Of a stretch of 9,054 bases of DNA, positions 1 through 5,862 are shown in pieces; positions within the stretch are counted from its first letter, which is position 1; every line of letters begins with the position of its first letter. The notes beneath the pieces were generated by a model. It searched no databases. It worked only from the letters and a program-made list of their open reading frames with translations, and was not told where the DNA came from. The position numbers and the translations under genes are program-made. This DNA is from Bacillota bacterium (lineage in GTDB: Bacteria; Bacillota_A; Clostridia; Clostridiales; Clostridiaceae): contig JAKBFR010000098.1 in the NCBI GenBank assembly GCA_021837545.1, forward strand, positions 1 to 9,054, read 5' to 3'.

Positions 1-104
1 TCTATGAATTAACCTTATATGAAAATGATATTTACTTAGATGGAATTCATTTAACATCTTTAGGTCATGAACTTTTGTATAAAGAAGCCCTCCGCTATTT
101 CTAA
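1..104 (+). CDS. SGNH/GDSL-family hydrolase, C-terminal fragment
   Basis: Only the last 33 codons are inside the window; the reading frame starts at base 3 and stops at TAA 102-104. The tail contains DGIHLTSLGH, which matches the last conserved block (D-x-x-H) of SGNH/GDSL hydrolases, where Asp and His complete the Ser-Asp-His triad. Family members are esterases, lipases or carbohydrate acetyl-esterases. The substrate cannot be told from this piece because the Ser, Gly and Asn blocks lie upstream. It converges with the oxidoreductase gene, leaving a 135-bp gap that holds a hairpin. The family call is fairly sure, the function is open. Confidence 0.72.
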   Translation, partial: YELTLYENDIYLDGIHLTSLGHELLYKEALRYF

Positions 105-153
105 GATCCACTAGCCATGACAATTATTGCGACATCAATGGAAACATATATAA

Positions 154-196
154 ATAGCTATGCAATAATATAGTATTGATATTATTACATAGCTAT
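154..196 (-). terminator. AT-rich hairpin between convergent genes, possible terminator
   Basis: The arms 154-171 and 179-196 (ATAGCTATG.../...CATAGCTAT) form an 18-bp stem with one C/A mismatch and a 7-nt loop. On the minus strand the stem is followed by TTTATATATG, a poor U-tract, so it could end transcription of the oxidoreductase gene that stops at 240. On the plus strand no T-run follows. The stem is seen directly; the terminator role is inferred. Confidence 0.45.
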
Positions 197-239
197 GAAG
201 TGAACATTTGAATTGAACTTTCAGAACTTCTTAATGATA

Positions 240-1208
240 TCAACACTGTTTTTTTATACATACCTTTATGTATTCAGCTGCTTTTATTCCACATTCAATT
301 CCATCTGTTTCTTTCATATGTAGTGCTTTCTCTCCGTATATAATATTCCCACATGCAAAAAATCCATCTACTGATGTTTCAAACTCTACTACTTCAGGAC
401 CTAATATTTCACTATTAATATTAATTTCTAATTTTTTAACAATGGAATTTTCAGGTACAAAACCAACTGATAATAATAAAGAATCACATTCTTTTTCTTC
501 TATTCCTTTATTATTAAGATTAATAATTTTAACCTTTTGAATTCTCGTTTTACCTTCAATTTCCATTACTCTAGAATTTTCAATTATAGGTATATTGAAA
601 CCATCAATAATACTATCTATTTCAGTGTCAGTAATATCCTCAAAGGTTTTCTCCAGTACTACACCTTCTACATTTCCACCTTCTATTATTAGTCTTCTAG
701 CAACTATAAATCCCCATTTATCTTTTGCTATAATTATAGTTTTTCTTCCTGGTAAATATCCATCTAAATTGATTATTCTATGAGCTTCTCCAACAGTAAA
801 TATTCCTGTAAGTTTATTTGTTGGAATTACAATATTCCCCAAATATTGTTCTTTTGCACCCATAGCAAATATTATTGCTTGAGCAGTCACATCCTTAACA
901 CCATCTTTAGAATTTACATATGTAACTACCTTTTCTTTAGTAATATCTAATACAGTGGTGTTTAGAATAATTTGTATACATGATTTATCCAATTGTCTTT
1001 CTATAAAATCAATATATTCTGGGCCTGTTACAGGTTCTCCCAAAAACTTTTCTCCAAATCCGTTATGAATACATTGATTAATTATTCCGCCTAAATTAGA
1101 TTCCCTTTCAATAATAAGTATTTTCTTTATTCCTTCCTTGACAGCTCCCATTGCTGCTGTCATTCCAGATATTCCGGCTCCAATAATAATTAAATCATAA
1201 TTTGACAT
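240..1208 (-). CDS. FAD-dependent oxidoreductase with a lost NAD(P)H-binding motif
   Basis: A 322-aa protein, read from the ATG at 1208. An upstream in-frame ATG (1223) is rejected because the GGAGGG Shine-Dalgarno would lie inside it. Residues 7-15 carry IIGAGISG and E34 ends beta-2: a clear FAD-binding Rossmann fold. GGIINQCIHNGFG (40-52) and TGPEY (61-65) are hallmarks of the flavoprotein found beside GlpA-type dehydrogenases in clostridial and Thermotoga glycerol operons. IFAMGAKE (113-120) and FACGN (284-288) are further family blocks. Odd: where relatives have a second glycine motif (GSGDIG, as I recall it) this protein has AKDKWG (161-166), followed by the conserved ARRLIIEG. The C-terminal block after CGN is also divergent. 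Family partners (GlpA-like protein, DUF1667 protein, GlpK) are absent here. Reduced or changed pyridine nucleotide use is inferred; the true substrate is unknown. Confidence 0.82.
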   Translation of the reverse strand: MSNYDLIIIGAGISGMTAAMGAVKEGIKKILIIERESNLGGIINQCIHNGFGEKFLGEPVTGPEYIDFIERQLDKSCIQIILNTTVLDITKEKVVTYVNSKDGVKDVTAQAIIFAMGAKEQYLGNIVIPTNKLTGIFTVGEAHRIINLDGYLPGRKTIIIAKDKWGFIVARRLIIEGGNVEGVVLEKTFEDITDTEIDSIIDGFNIPIIENSRVMEIEGKTRIQKVKIINLNNKGIEEKECDSLLLSVGFVPENSIVKKLEININSEILGPEVVEFETSVDGFFACGNIIYGEKALHMKETDGIECGIKAAEYIKVCIKKQC

Positions 1209-1215
1209 TCTTCTA

Positions 1216-1221
1216 CCCTCC
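1216..1221 (-). promoter_or_regulatory. Ribosome binding site that fixes the oxidoreductase start
   Basis: The minus strand reads GGAGGG, then a 7-nt spacer, then ATG at 1208 (MSNYD...). The longer reading with ATG at 1223 would overlap this site and has no Shine-Dalgarno of its own in good position. The shorter start also puts the FAD motif at the usual distance from the N-terminus. Confidence 0.8.
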
Positions 1222-1282
1222 ATATATTAATGAACCTAATTTATCTGATAGCTAGCATCCGTAACATTCCCATTTATATGAA

Positions 1283-1308
1283 ACTCCTCTTCCTAACGTC
1301 AGAGGAGT
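1283..1308 (-). other. Perfect 8-bp hairpin, possible transposon right-end or guide-RNA scaffold stem
   Basis: ACTCCTCT (1283-1290) and AGAGGAGT (1301-1308) are perfect complements around a 10-nt loop. The hairpin lies just downstream of the TnpB-like tail on the minus strand, where IS200/IS605 elements carry a subterminal right-end hairpin and the 3' part of the omega (reRNA) scaffold. A second small perfect stem, CTAAATC/GATTTAG at 1321-1337, overlaps the putative TnpB stop. The stems are seen; the transposon role is inferred. Confidence 0.4.
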
Positions 1309-1320
1309 AAGCGATTCACA

Positions 1321-1418
1321 CTAAATCATAGATTTAGGTTCCCTGCTTAACTGAGAAATAACGGCTGCACGCTCCTGGATGTGGTGCCACTCGTGGGTAT
1401 ATTGTGACCCTTGAGGTT
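1321..1418 (-). pseudogene. Probable 3' remnant of a TnpB (IS200/IS605-type) gene
   Basis: On the minus strand this stretch encodes NLKGHNIPTSGTTS in one frame. After a frame change it gives a tail in which ...REPKSMI-stop can be read (TAG at 1321-1323); one fewer G near 1338 would give KQEPKSMI. GTT followed by a short C-terminal tail ending in KQEP is typical of TnpB proteins after the zinc ribbon. No long open frame, zinc-ribbon cysteines or RuvC residues remain. The area is visibly richer in G and C than its neighbours, which suggests foreign DNA. The assignment rests on short motifs recalled from the family, so it is tentative. Confidence 0.42.
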
Positions 1419-1460
1419 ACATTGTGACCCTTGAGGTTACATTGTGACCCTTGAGGTTAT
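1401..1460. repeat. Three abutting copies of a 20-bp tandem repeat
   Basis: The unit ATTGTGACCCTTGAGGTTAC occurs at 1401-1420, 1421-1440 and 1441-1460, and the last copy differs only in its final base (T for C). Each unit can fold into a small stem, GTGACC/GGTTAC with a CTTGA loop. The unit length is not a multiple of three, so it shifts frame in any coding reading and lies at the edge of the TnpB-like remnant. Near-identity of the copies points to recent slippage or duplication. Confidence 0.95.
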
Positions 1461-1472
1461 AAGTTCAACTAA

Positions 1473-1518
1473 GATTTAGATGTGGATCAAACCCCACCTG
1501 AATCAAGTTTCACTTGAT
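1473..1518. other. Two overlapping hairpins just downstream of the yedF-like gene
   Basis: Arms 1473-1485 and 1492-1504 form a 13-bp stem with two mismatches and one wobble around a 6-nt loop. A second perfect stem, ATCAAGT (1502-1508)/ACTTGAT (1512-1518), overlaps its last three bases, so the two compete. Read on the minus strand they follow the stop codon of the yedF-like gene by 12 nt but have no T-run, so they are not a classical terminator. They could be the left-end hairpin of the mobile remnant to the left. Confidence 0.5.
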
Positions 1519-1530
1519 ATTTAATTAAGT

Positions 1531-2103
1531 CTATATCTTTATTAATTTTGGGGATTTTTTCATAACAATAACCATATCATACATATTAGCTATTTCTCCA
1601 AAAGTAATATTTTCTTTTAAATTATAATAATCTAAAGATGTGTCATTTATTAAAATTACTACACCTTTTTTATATAACATCCTTATATCTTCTAATGATC
1701 TAGATTCGTTCTGAAATAATTTAACACCTGAATTTAAGAATAAAATCTCTTTAGGAAGCATTTCGCATTCATTTAATGCTTCAAAATATTCACTCATTAG
1801 AGTTTCTCCTAAATCTTTATCTTCACATCCGATTTTGTCACATGTTACCAGAATTGAAAATATGTTTTCCTCTTCTTCAACTTCTAAACAACCTCTTTTT
1901 TCTACTTTTATGTTAAACCTATTTTCTTCATCTTCTTGGTCTACTTGATACCCCTTATGGGTTACATATCTTATAACATTAGAGCGTCCAAGTTCGCTAC
2001 TTACTGTTACAATTGCTTCTCCTTCACCAATTGAATTAAAATATTTTTTTATTTCTCTTATAATTCTTAAATATGAGAGTCCTCTACAATCTATTTCTTT
2101 CAT
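1531..2103 (-). CDS. yedF: YedF-like TusA/DsrE fusion protein lacking its key cysteines
   Basis: A 190-aa protein with a TusA-like domain (about 1-70) and a DsrE-like domain (about 80-190), the architecture of the selenium-metabolism-linked YedF family. DsrE-part hallmarks are FLNSGVKL (122-129), a following LED..., LDYYNLK (157-163) and GEIANMY (169-175). Relatives carry CPxP after D-x-RGL-x and a CGTC just before LDYY. Here these positions read YLRI (11-14) and NDTS (153-156), so the sulfur/selenium-carrying cysteines are missing. Other cysteines remain (C6, C72, C88, C93, C113), none in the known active positions. The ATG at 2103 has AGGGG about 8-9 nt upstream. Selenium genes such as selD are not in the window. 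Family membership is solid; sulfurtransferase activity is doubtful. Confidence 0.85.
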   Translation of the reverse strand: MKEIDCRGLSYLRIIREIKKYFNSIGEGEAIVTVSSELGRSNVIRYVTHKGYQVDQEDEENRFNIKVEKRGCLEVEEEENIFSILVTCDKIGCEDKDLGETLMSEYFEALNECEMLPKEILFLNSGVKLFQNESRSLEDIRMLYKKGVVILINDTSLDYYNLKENITFGEIANMYDMVIVMKKSPKLIKI

Positions 2104-2140
2104 GTTTATAGCCCCTTTTCATGTTTTATACATATGAAAT

Positions 2141-2238
2141 AAAATAACAAATCAAAACTCGATGTACATTTTACATAGATAAGGAAGTATGGTTGCCTCA
2201 TAGTGAAATATTAGGTGAACATACTAACTTGTTATTTT
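2141..2238. other. Structured intergenic element between yedF-like gene and ltaS
   Basis: An outer perfect 10-bp inverted repeat (AAAATAACAA 2141-2150 with TTGTTATTTT 2229-2238) encloses an 11-bp interrupted stem. The inner stem pairs AGTAT-GTT-CCT (2186-2198) with AGG-AAC-ATACT (2213-2225) around a 14-nt loop. On the plus strand the outer arm runs into a T7 tract, ending at 2240, as a terminator would; on the minus strand it would lie in the yedF-like leader. I do not recognise a known riboswitch class. It could be a terminator, a leader element or a small RNA. Confidence 0.45.
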
Positions 2239-2387
2239 TTTATATGCTTTAATAAATTATTAATTTACTATACCTTGATTATATAAATTTTCTTATATTA
2301 ATAGTATACCATGTTGGATTATATATTGTTTTCATATATAAAAATATTTTATTTGATTTCTTTACCAATATTGAAATTAATTTTTAT

Positions 2388-2420
2388 TTGTTTAATTTAT
2401 AAATTTATGTATACTATAAT
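2388..2420 (+). promoter_or_regulatory. Putative sigma-A promoter of ltaS
   Basis: TTGTTT (2388-2393) and TATACT (2410-2415) are 16 bp apart. An overlapping perfect TATAAT at 2415-2420 offers an alternative -10. Either start gives a short leader of roughly 25-30 nt before the ribosome binding site and ATG at 2451. In such AT-rich DNA chance matches are common, so confidence is moderate. Confidence 0.45.
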
Positions 2421-2439
2421 GTAGTGATTATATTGAATA

Positions 2440-2445
2440 GAGGTG
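2440..2445 (+). promoter_or_regulatory. Ribosome binding site that fixes the ltaS start
   Basis: GAGGTG followed by a 5-nt spacer and ATG at 2451. An upstream in-frame GTG at 2424 would put this site inside the gene and lies only a few bases after the putative -10 box, so the ATG is preferred. Confidence 0.75.
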
Positions 2446-2450
2446 AAGCA

Positions 2451-4316
2451 ATGAGTTCTTTAAACTCAAAACTTAATAAATTTTTGGAAAATAACTTAAC
2501 AAAAGATACACTAGTAAGATTAATCTTCTTCTTAATCCCTTTAGCTTCTATAGTGTTAAAGGGAATCATATTTCAAGGTTTTGTTACAAGTCAAAACCCT
2601 TATGTTTTTAATTTTTCTGCAGGTTATAAATCTGCTAACCCCTGCTTAAATTATTATATAGCTTTTGCTTTAATATTTTTGAGCTTTTCTCTTTTATTTA
2701 AAGGCAGAGGTAGAATAATATATACTTTCGCAATTGATGGTATTTTAACACTACTAATGCTAATTGATACATGGTACTTTAGAGGATTCTTAACGGTTCC
2801 ATCTGTATTAGCCTTAACTCAAACTGCTAATTTAGATAATATGACTGGTAGTATATTATCAATGACTAGCAAATTAGATGTTATATTTTTATTTGATTTT
2901 ATAATACTAGCTGCATATGCATACATAACTAGAAAATCTTATACAAAAAAACATAAACGTGCTATTAAAACTTTCTTATGTACTTTTATTTTATCAATAT
3001 TATTTATAATTTATGTTCCTTTTAGTATAACTGTTTTTAATAATAAAGATGTTCATAATGCTTATTTTTTTGACAATTATGACAAATCAAATACAGCTAG
3101 ATATTTTTCGCCTATTGGATATCACATAATTGATTGTTATACAGTATACCGTGATTCTAAAACTTATAAATTAACTGATCAAGATAAAGCTGATATCAAT
3201 AGCTTATTTGAAATTAAAAAGGAAAACTTACCTGACAATGAATATTTTGCTAGATCAAAAGGTAAAAATCTAATTTACATCCAAGTTGAATCATTAGAAA
3301 ATTTTGTTATCGGGCAAAAAATTAATGGTAAAGAAATTACTCCAAATTTAAATAAATTAGTACAATCTTCATTATATTTCCCAAATACTTTTGAGCAAGT
3401 TAATGAGGGGACAAGCTCAGATTGTGACTTAATGGTCAATACTTCTATGCTTCCATTAAGAAGTGGTAGTACATTCTTTAGATATCCAAATAATACTTAC
3501 AATTCATTACCAAACATATTGGAAAATCAAGGTTATAGTACTATTGCAATTCATCCTGATAAAGGTTCATTTTGGAACTATAAAAATGGTTTAATTGGAA
3601 TTGGATTTGATAAATTTAATGATTACTATTCATTTAATGTAGATGAAAAAATAGGACTTGGAATTAGTGACAAGAGATACTTTGAACAAGTTGTTCCTAT
3701 GTTAAAAGAACAAAAACAACCATTTTATTCTGAAACTATAACATTAACTAGCCATGGTCCCTTTGATCTTCCCAAACAATATAGAGAACTTGGACTTGAT
3801 CCTGAATTAGATGAAAGTAAACTTGGAGGATACTTTGAAAGTGTACATTATACTGATAAACAAATAGGATATTTTCTTGATATGTTAGATAAAGAAGGAT
3901 TACTTCAAAATAGTATTATAGCTATAATGGGCGATCATACTGGAGTTCATAAATATTATGATGATAGCATTAACCAATTAACTCATAAAGAAGATTGGTT
4001 CTTAAACACTGGAAACCCTAATGTTCCATTTATAATTTATGATCCATCTTCTAAAGACGGAAAAACATTTGACAAATTATATAATGGAGAAATTGATGTA
4101 ATGCCAACACTACTTTATTTGCTCGGAGTTCCTAAGGAGCAATACGAAAATACTGCTTTAGGTAGAAATCTATTAAATACAAATAAATCATTTGCTGTAA
4201 TAACTAATGGAACTCTTAAAGGTGGAGAAAATCTTACTGATAAAGAAAAAGAAATTTATAAAAAATCATTAGATATTTCAGATAAAATGATACGAGCAAA
4301 TTATACTCATAAATAA
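2451..4316 (+). CDS. ltaS: Lipoteichoic acid synthase (LtaS-type membrane sulfatase-fold enzyme)
   Basis: A 621-aa protein that probably polymerises glycerol phosphate from phosphatidylglycerol onto a glycolipid anchor outside the membrane. Five hydrophobic segments occur at about 22-43, 67-84, 89-107, 143-160 and 173-192, followed by an extracytoplasmic sulfatase/alkaline-phosphatase-fold domain (about 270-560). Catalytic-site residues are recognisable: E280 (QVESLENF), nucleophile T321 (NEGTSSD), H435 (TSHGPF) and D495-H496 (MGDHTG). Their spacing closely matches S. aureus LtaS (E255, T300, H416, D475/H476). Length is normal for the family. It is monocistronic, divergent from the yedF-like gene and followed by a strong terminator. 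An LtaS paralogue acting as primase or making another glycerol-phosphate polymer cannot be excluded. Confidence 0.93.
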   Translation: MSSLNSKLNKFLENNLTKDTLVRLIFFLIPLASIVLKGIIFQGFVTSQNPYVFNFSAGYKSANPCLNYYIAFALIFLSFSLLFKGRGRIIYTFAIDGILTLLMLIDTWYFRGFLTVPSVLALTQTANLDNMTGSILSMTSKLDVIFLFDFIILAAYAYITRKSYTKKHKRAIKTFLCTFILSILFIIYVPFSITVFNNKDVHNAYFFDNYDKSNTARYFSPIGYHIIDCYTVYRDSKTYKLTDQDKADINSLFEIKKENLPDNEYFARSKGKNLIYIQVESLENFVIGQKINGKEITPNLNKLVQSSLYFPNTFEQVNEGTSSDCDLMVNTSMLPLRSGSTFFRYPNNTYNSLPNILENQGYSTIAIHPDKGSFWNYKNGLIGIGFDKFNDYYSFNVDEKIGLGISDKRYFEQVVPMLKEQKQPFYSETITLTSHGPFDLPKQYRELGLDPELDESKLGGYFESVHYTDKQIGYFLDMLDKEGLLQNSIIAIMGDHTGVHKYYDDSINQLTHKEDWFLNTGNPNVPFIIYDPSSKDGKTFDKLYNGEIDVMPTLLYLLGVPKEQYENTALGRNLLNTNKSFAVITNGTLKGGENLTDKEKEIYKKSLDISDKMIRANYTHK

Positions 4317-4330
4317 GGCATAACTTGCCG

Positions 4331-4350
4331 AAATATACTTAAGTATATTT
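4331..4350. repeat. Perfect 20-bp palindrome after ltaS
   Basis: AAATATACTT AAGTATATTT is fully self-complementary and starts 14 bp after the ltaS stop codon, just before the terminator hairpin. It may be a minor structural part of the 3' end or a protein-binding site. Its function is unknown. Confidence 0.6.
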
Positions 4351-4354
4351 TACT

Positions 4355-4402
4355 AAAAACAGGTATTCCAATTTTAATTTTTAAATTGGAATACCTGTTT
4401 TT
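4355..4402. terminator. Bidirectional rho-independent terminator (ltaS / pmbA)
   Basis: The arms 4355-4374 and 4383-4402 are perfect 20-bp complements with an 8-nt loop. The stem core is ACAGGTATTCCAATTT, and the arms end in A5 and T5, so each strand gives a stem followed by a U-run. It lies between convergent ltaS and pmbA and probably ends both transcripts. Confidence 0.93.
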
Positions 4403-4437
4403 ATACAAATTAAGAATGTTGCGTAATATAATTATAT

Positions 4438-4512
4438 TTACTCATCAACTTTTGTAAACACGTCTTCATACATTAGACCTCTAATTAGAAATGTTTCTTC
4501 TTCATCATTCAT
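4438..4512 (-). CDS. Possible 24-aa small protein downstream of pmbA (unrecognised)
   Basis: On the minus strand an ATG sits 4 nt after the pmbA TAG, opening a 24-codon frame that ends in TAA at 4438. The peptide begins MNDEEETFLIRG and ends MYEDVFTKVDE: acidic, with no membrane segment. A weak AGGA in the last pmbA codons lies about 10 nt upstream, so translation would be coupled to pmbA. It is short enough to arise by chance. No function is suggested. Confidence 0.3.
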   Translation of the reverse strand: MNDEEETFLIRGLMYEDVFTKVDE

Positions 4513-4516
4513 TCAA

Positions 4517-5860
4517 CTATTTTCCTGCTACAGAAAGTTCTTTTACAATTACAGATGGGCATCCTATGCTGCTCATTGGGAATTTTAAGTCACTTCCTAC
4601 TTCTTCAATATCTTTTAATAATGTAAAGAAGTTTCCTGCTACCGTGATTTGCTCTACTGGAAAACTCTTCTTTCCATTTTCAATCATAAAGCCTTTCGCT
4701 GCTAAGGAAAAATCTCCTGTTATTGCACTTGCTCCTGAATGAAGTCCTGCAAATTCTGTGATTATTACCCCTTCTTTTACATCCATACAAAGTTCTTCAA
4801 AAGATTTTTTCCCCTGATTAATATAAAAGTTTGTTGCGCTTACACCTACGGTTGATGCATATGAACCTTTAAATCCATTTCCTGTAGACTTAACTTCAGC
4901 TTTATGGGCTGTTTTTAAATTATATAATAATGTATTTAATTTCCCATTAGTTATAATTTCTTTTTTATAAGTTGCCACACCTTCATCATCAAAAGAAGTA
5001 CTTCCAAGTCCATCTTCTAAATGTGGATCATCAATCAATGTCACTATATCTGAGGCTATGATTTCACCTTCTTTTCCCTTTAATAAAGACAATCCCTTTT
5101 GTGCTTGCTCTGCATTAAAGATTCCTGAGAATGTACCAAGTAATGATACCATCGCCTCATTGTTTATAATTATCTTATACGTTCCTGATGGAATACTCTT
5201 TCCCCCAACTTTAGAAAGTGCTTCTTCAAGACCTTGCTTAGCTAACTCACTTGGTTTAATGTCTCCAACACTATTAGCTATAACATATCCCATACCATCG
5301 TACTTTTCATTATTTTCTTCTACTATAGGCACTACATATGCTGTTAAGCTATTTCTTTCATTCTTTAAGTTAAGTCCCTTTGAGTTTATTATTCCATAAG
5401 TAGCTTTTCCATACCCAATTCCACACCCTTGGAAGTTTACAACCTTGTCACATTGCTTCTTACATTCCTTTTCCATTTCTAAAGCAAGAGAAATAAGTTC
5501 ATCAGGTTTTACATTATCCAATTCTTTTTTATAACAATCTAATTCCTTATATTCTTTATCTCCTTCATAGATAAATTGCACATCATCATTTTCTATAGCG
5601 AGTGCTGCCCCCTTTGCATTTGTTATAAGGGTTTTTATTGCATCTTCATCTAATATTTCAGTATAAGAATATCCCATTTTACCATTTATTTTTCCTCTAA
5701 ATGAAAGTCCAAAAGCATTAGTTAATTTATACTTCTCAACTTCACCTTCATAGATATTTAAACTTAAATTTTCAGCATCAGAATAATATATTTCACATTC
5801 TTCAAACCCTAAAGTCTTAGCTTCTTTAAATAACTCTTCTTTAAATAAGTTAAAATCCAT
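4517..5860 (-). CDS. pmbA: PmbA/TldE-type subunit of the TldD-TldE metalloprotease
   Basis: A 447-aa protein of the U62 metalloprotease-related family, homologous to TldD but without the HExxxH zinc motif, as is normal for the PmbA/TldE subunit. Seen: an N-terminal SLNIYEGEVEKY block (33-44), N-terminal glycine turns (AFGLSFRG, 49-56), DEGVATYKKEII (292-303), the C-terminal signature GLHSGASAITGDFSLAAKGF (372-391) and AGNFFTLLKDI (408-418). The start is 2 nt after the tldD stop; its GGAGGT site lies within the last tldD codons, so the two are translated together. In E. coli TldD and TldE form a heterodimer that degrades unfolded peptides and processes microcin B17. No peptide substrate or RiPP genes are nearby, so the role here is probably general peptide turnover (inference). 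Confidence 0.93.
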   Translation of the reverse strand: MDFNLFKEELFKEAKTLGFEECEIYYSDAENLSLNIYEGEVEKYKLTNAFGLSFRGKINGKMGYSYTEILDEDAIKTLITNAKGAALAIENDDVQFIYEGDKEYKELDCYKKELDNVKPDELISLALEMEKECKKQCDKVVNFQGCGIGYGKATYGIINSKGLNLKNERNSLTAYVVPIVEENNEKYDGMGYVIANSVGDIKPSELAKQGLEEALSKVGGKSIPSGTYKIIINNEAMVSLLGTFSGIFNAEQAQKGLSLLKGKEGEIIASDIVTLIDDPHLEDGLGSTSFDDEGVATYKKEIITNGKLNTLLYNLKTAHKAEVKSTGNGFKGSYASTVGVSATNFYINQGKKSFEELCMDVKEGVIITEFAGLHSGASAITGDFSLAAKGFMIENGKKSFPVEQITVAGNFFTLLKDIEEVGSDLKFPMSSIGCPSVIVKELSVAGK

Positions 5861-5862
5861 AT

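Noticed and set aside
231..242. The oxidoreductase ends in Cys-TGA, raising the idea of a C-terminal Cys-Sec pair near a YedF (selenium) gene.
   Set aside because: Reading through TGA gives only Tyr-His before TAA, and no bacterial SECIS-like stem with a suitable loop is evident right after the TGA. A normal stop is simpler.
1401..1460. Regular repeats could be read as a CRISPR array.
   Set aside because: The 20-bp units abut with no spacers between them, there are only three, and no cas genes are near.
2424..2450. A GTG start nine codons upstream for ltaS.
   Set aside because: The GAGGTG ribosome binding site would lie inside the gene, the GTG has no site of its own, and it sits next to the -10 box.
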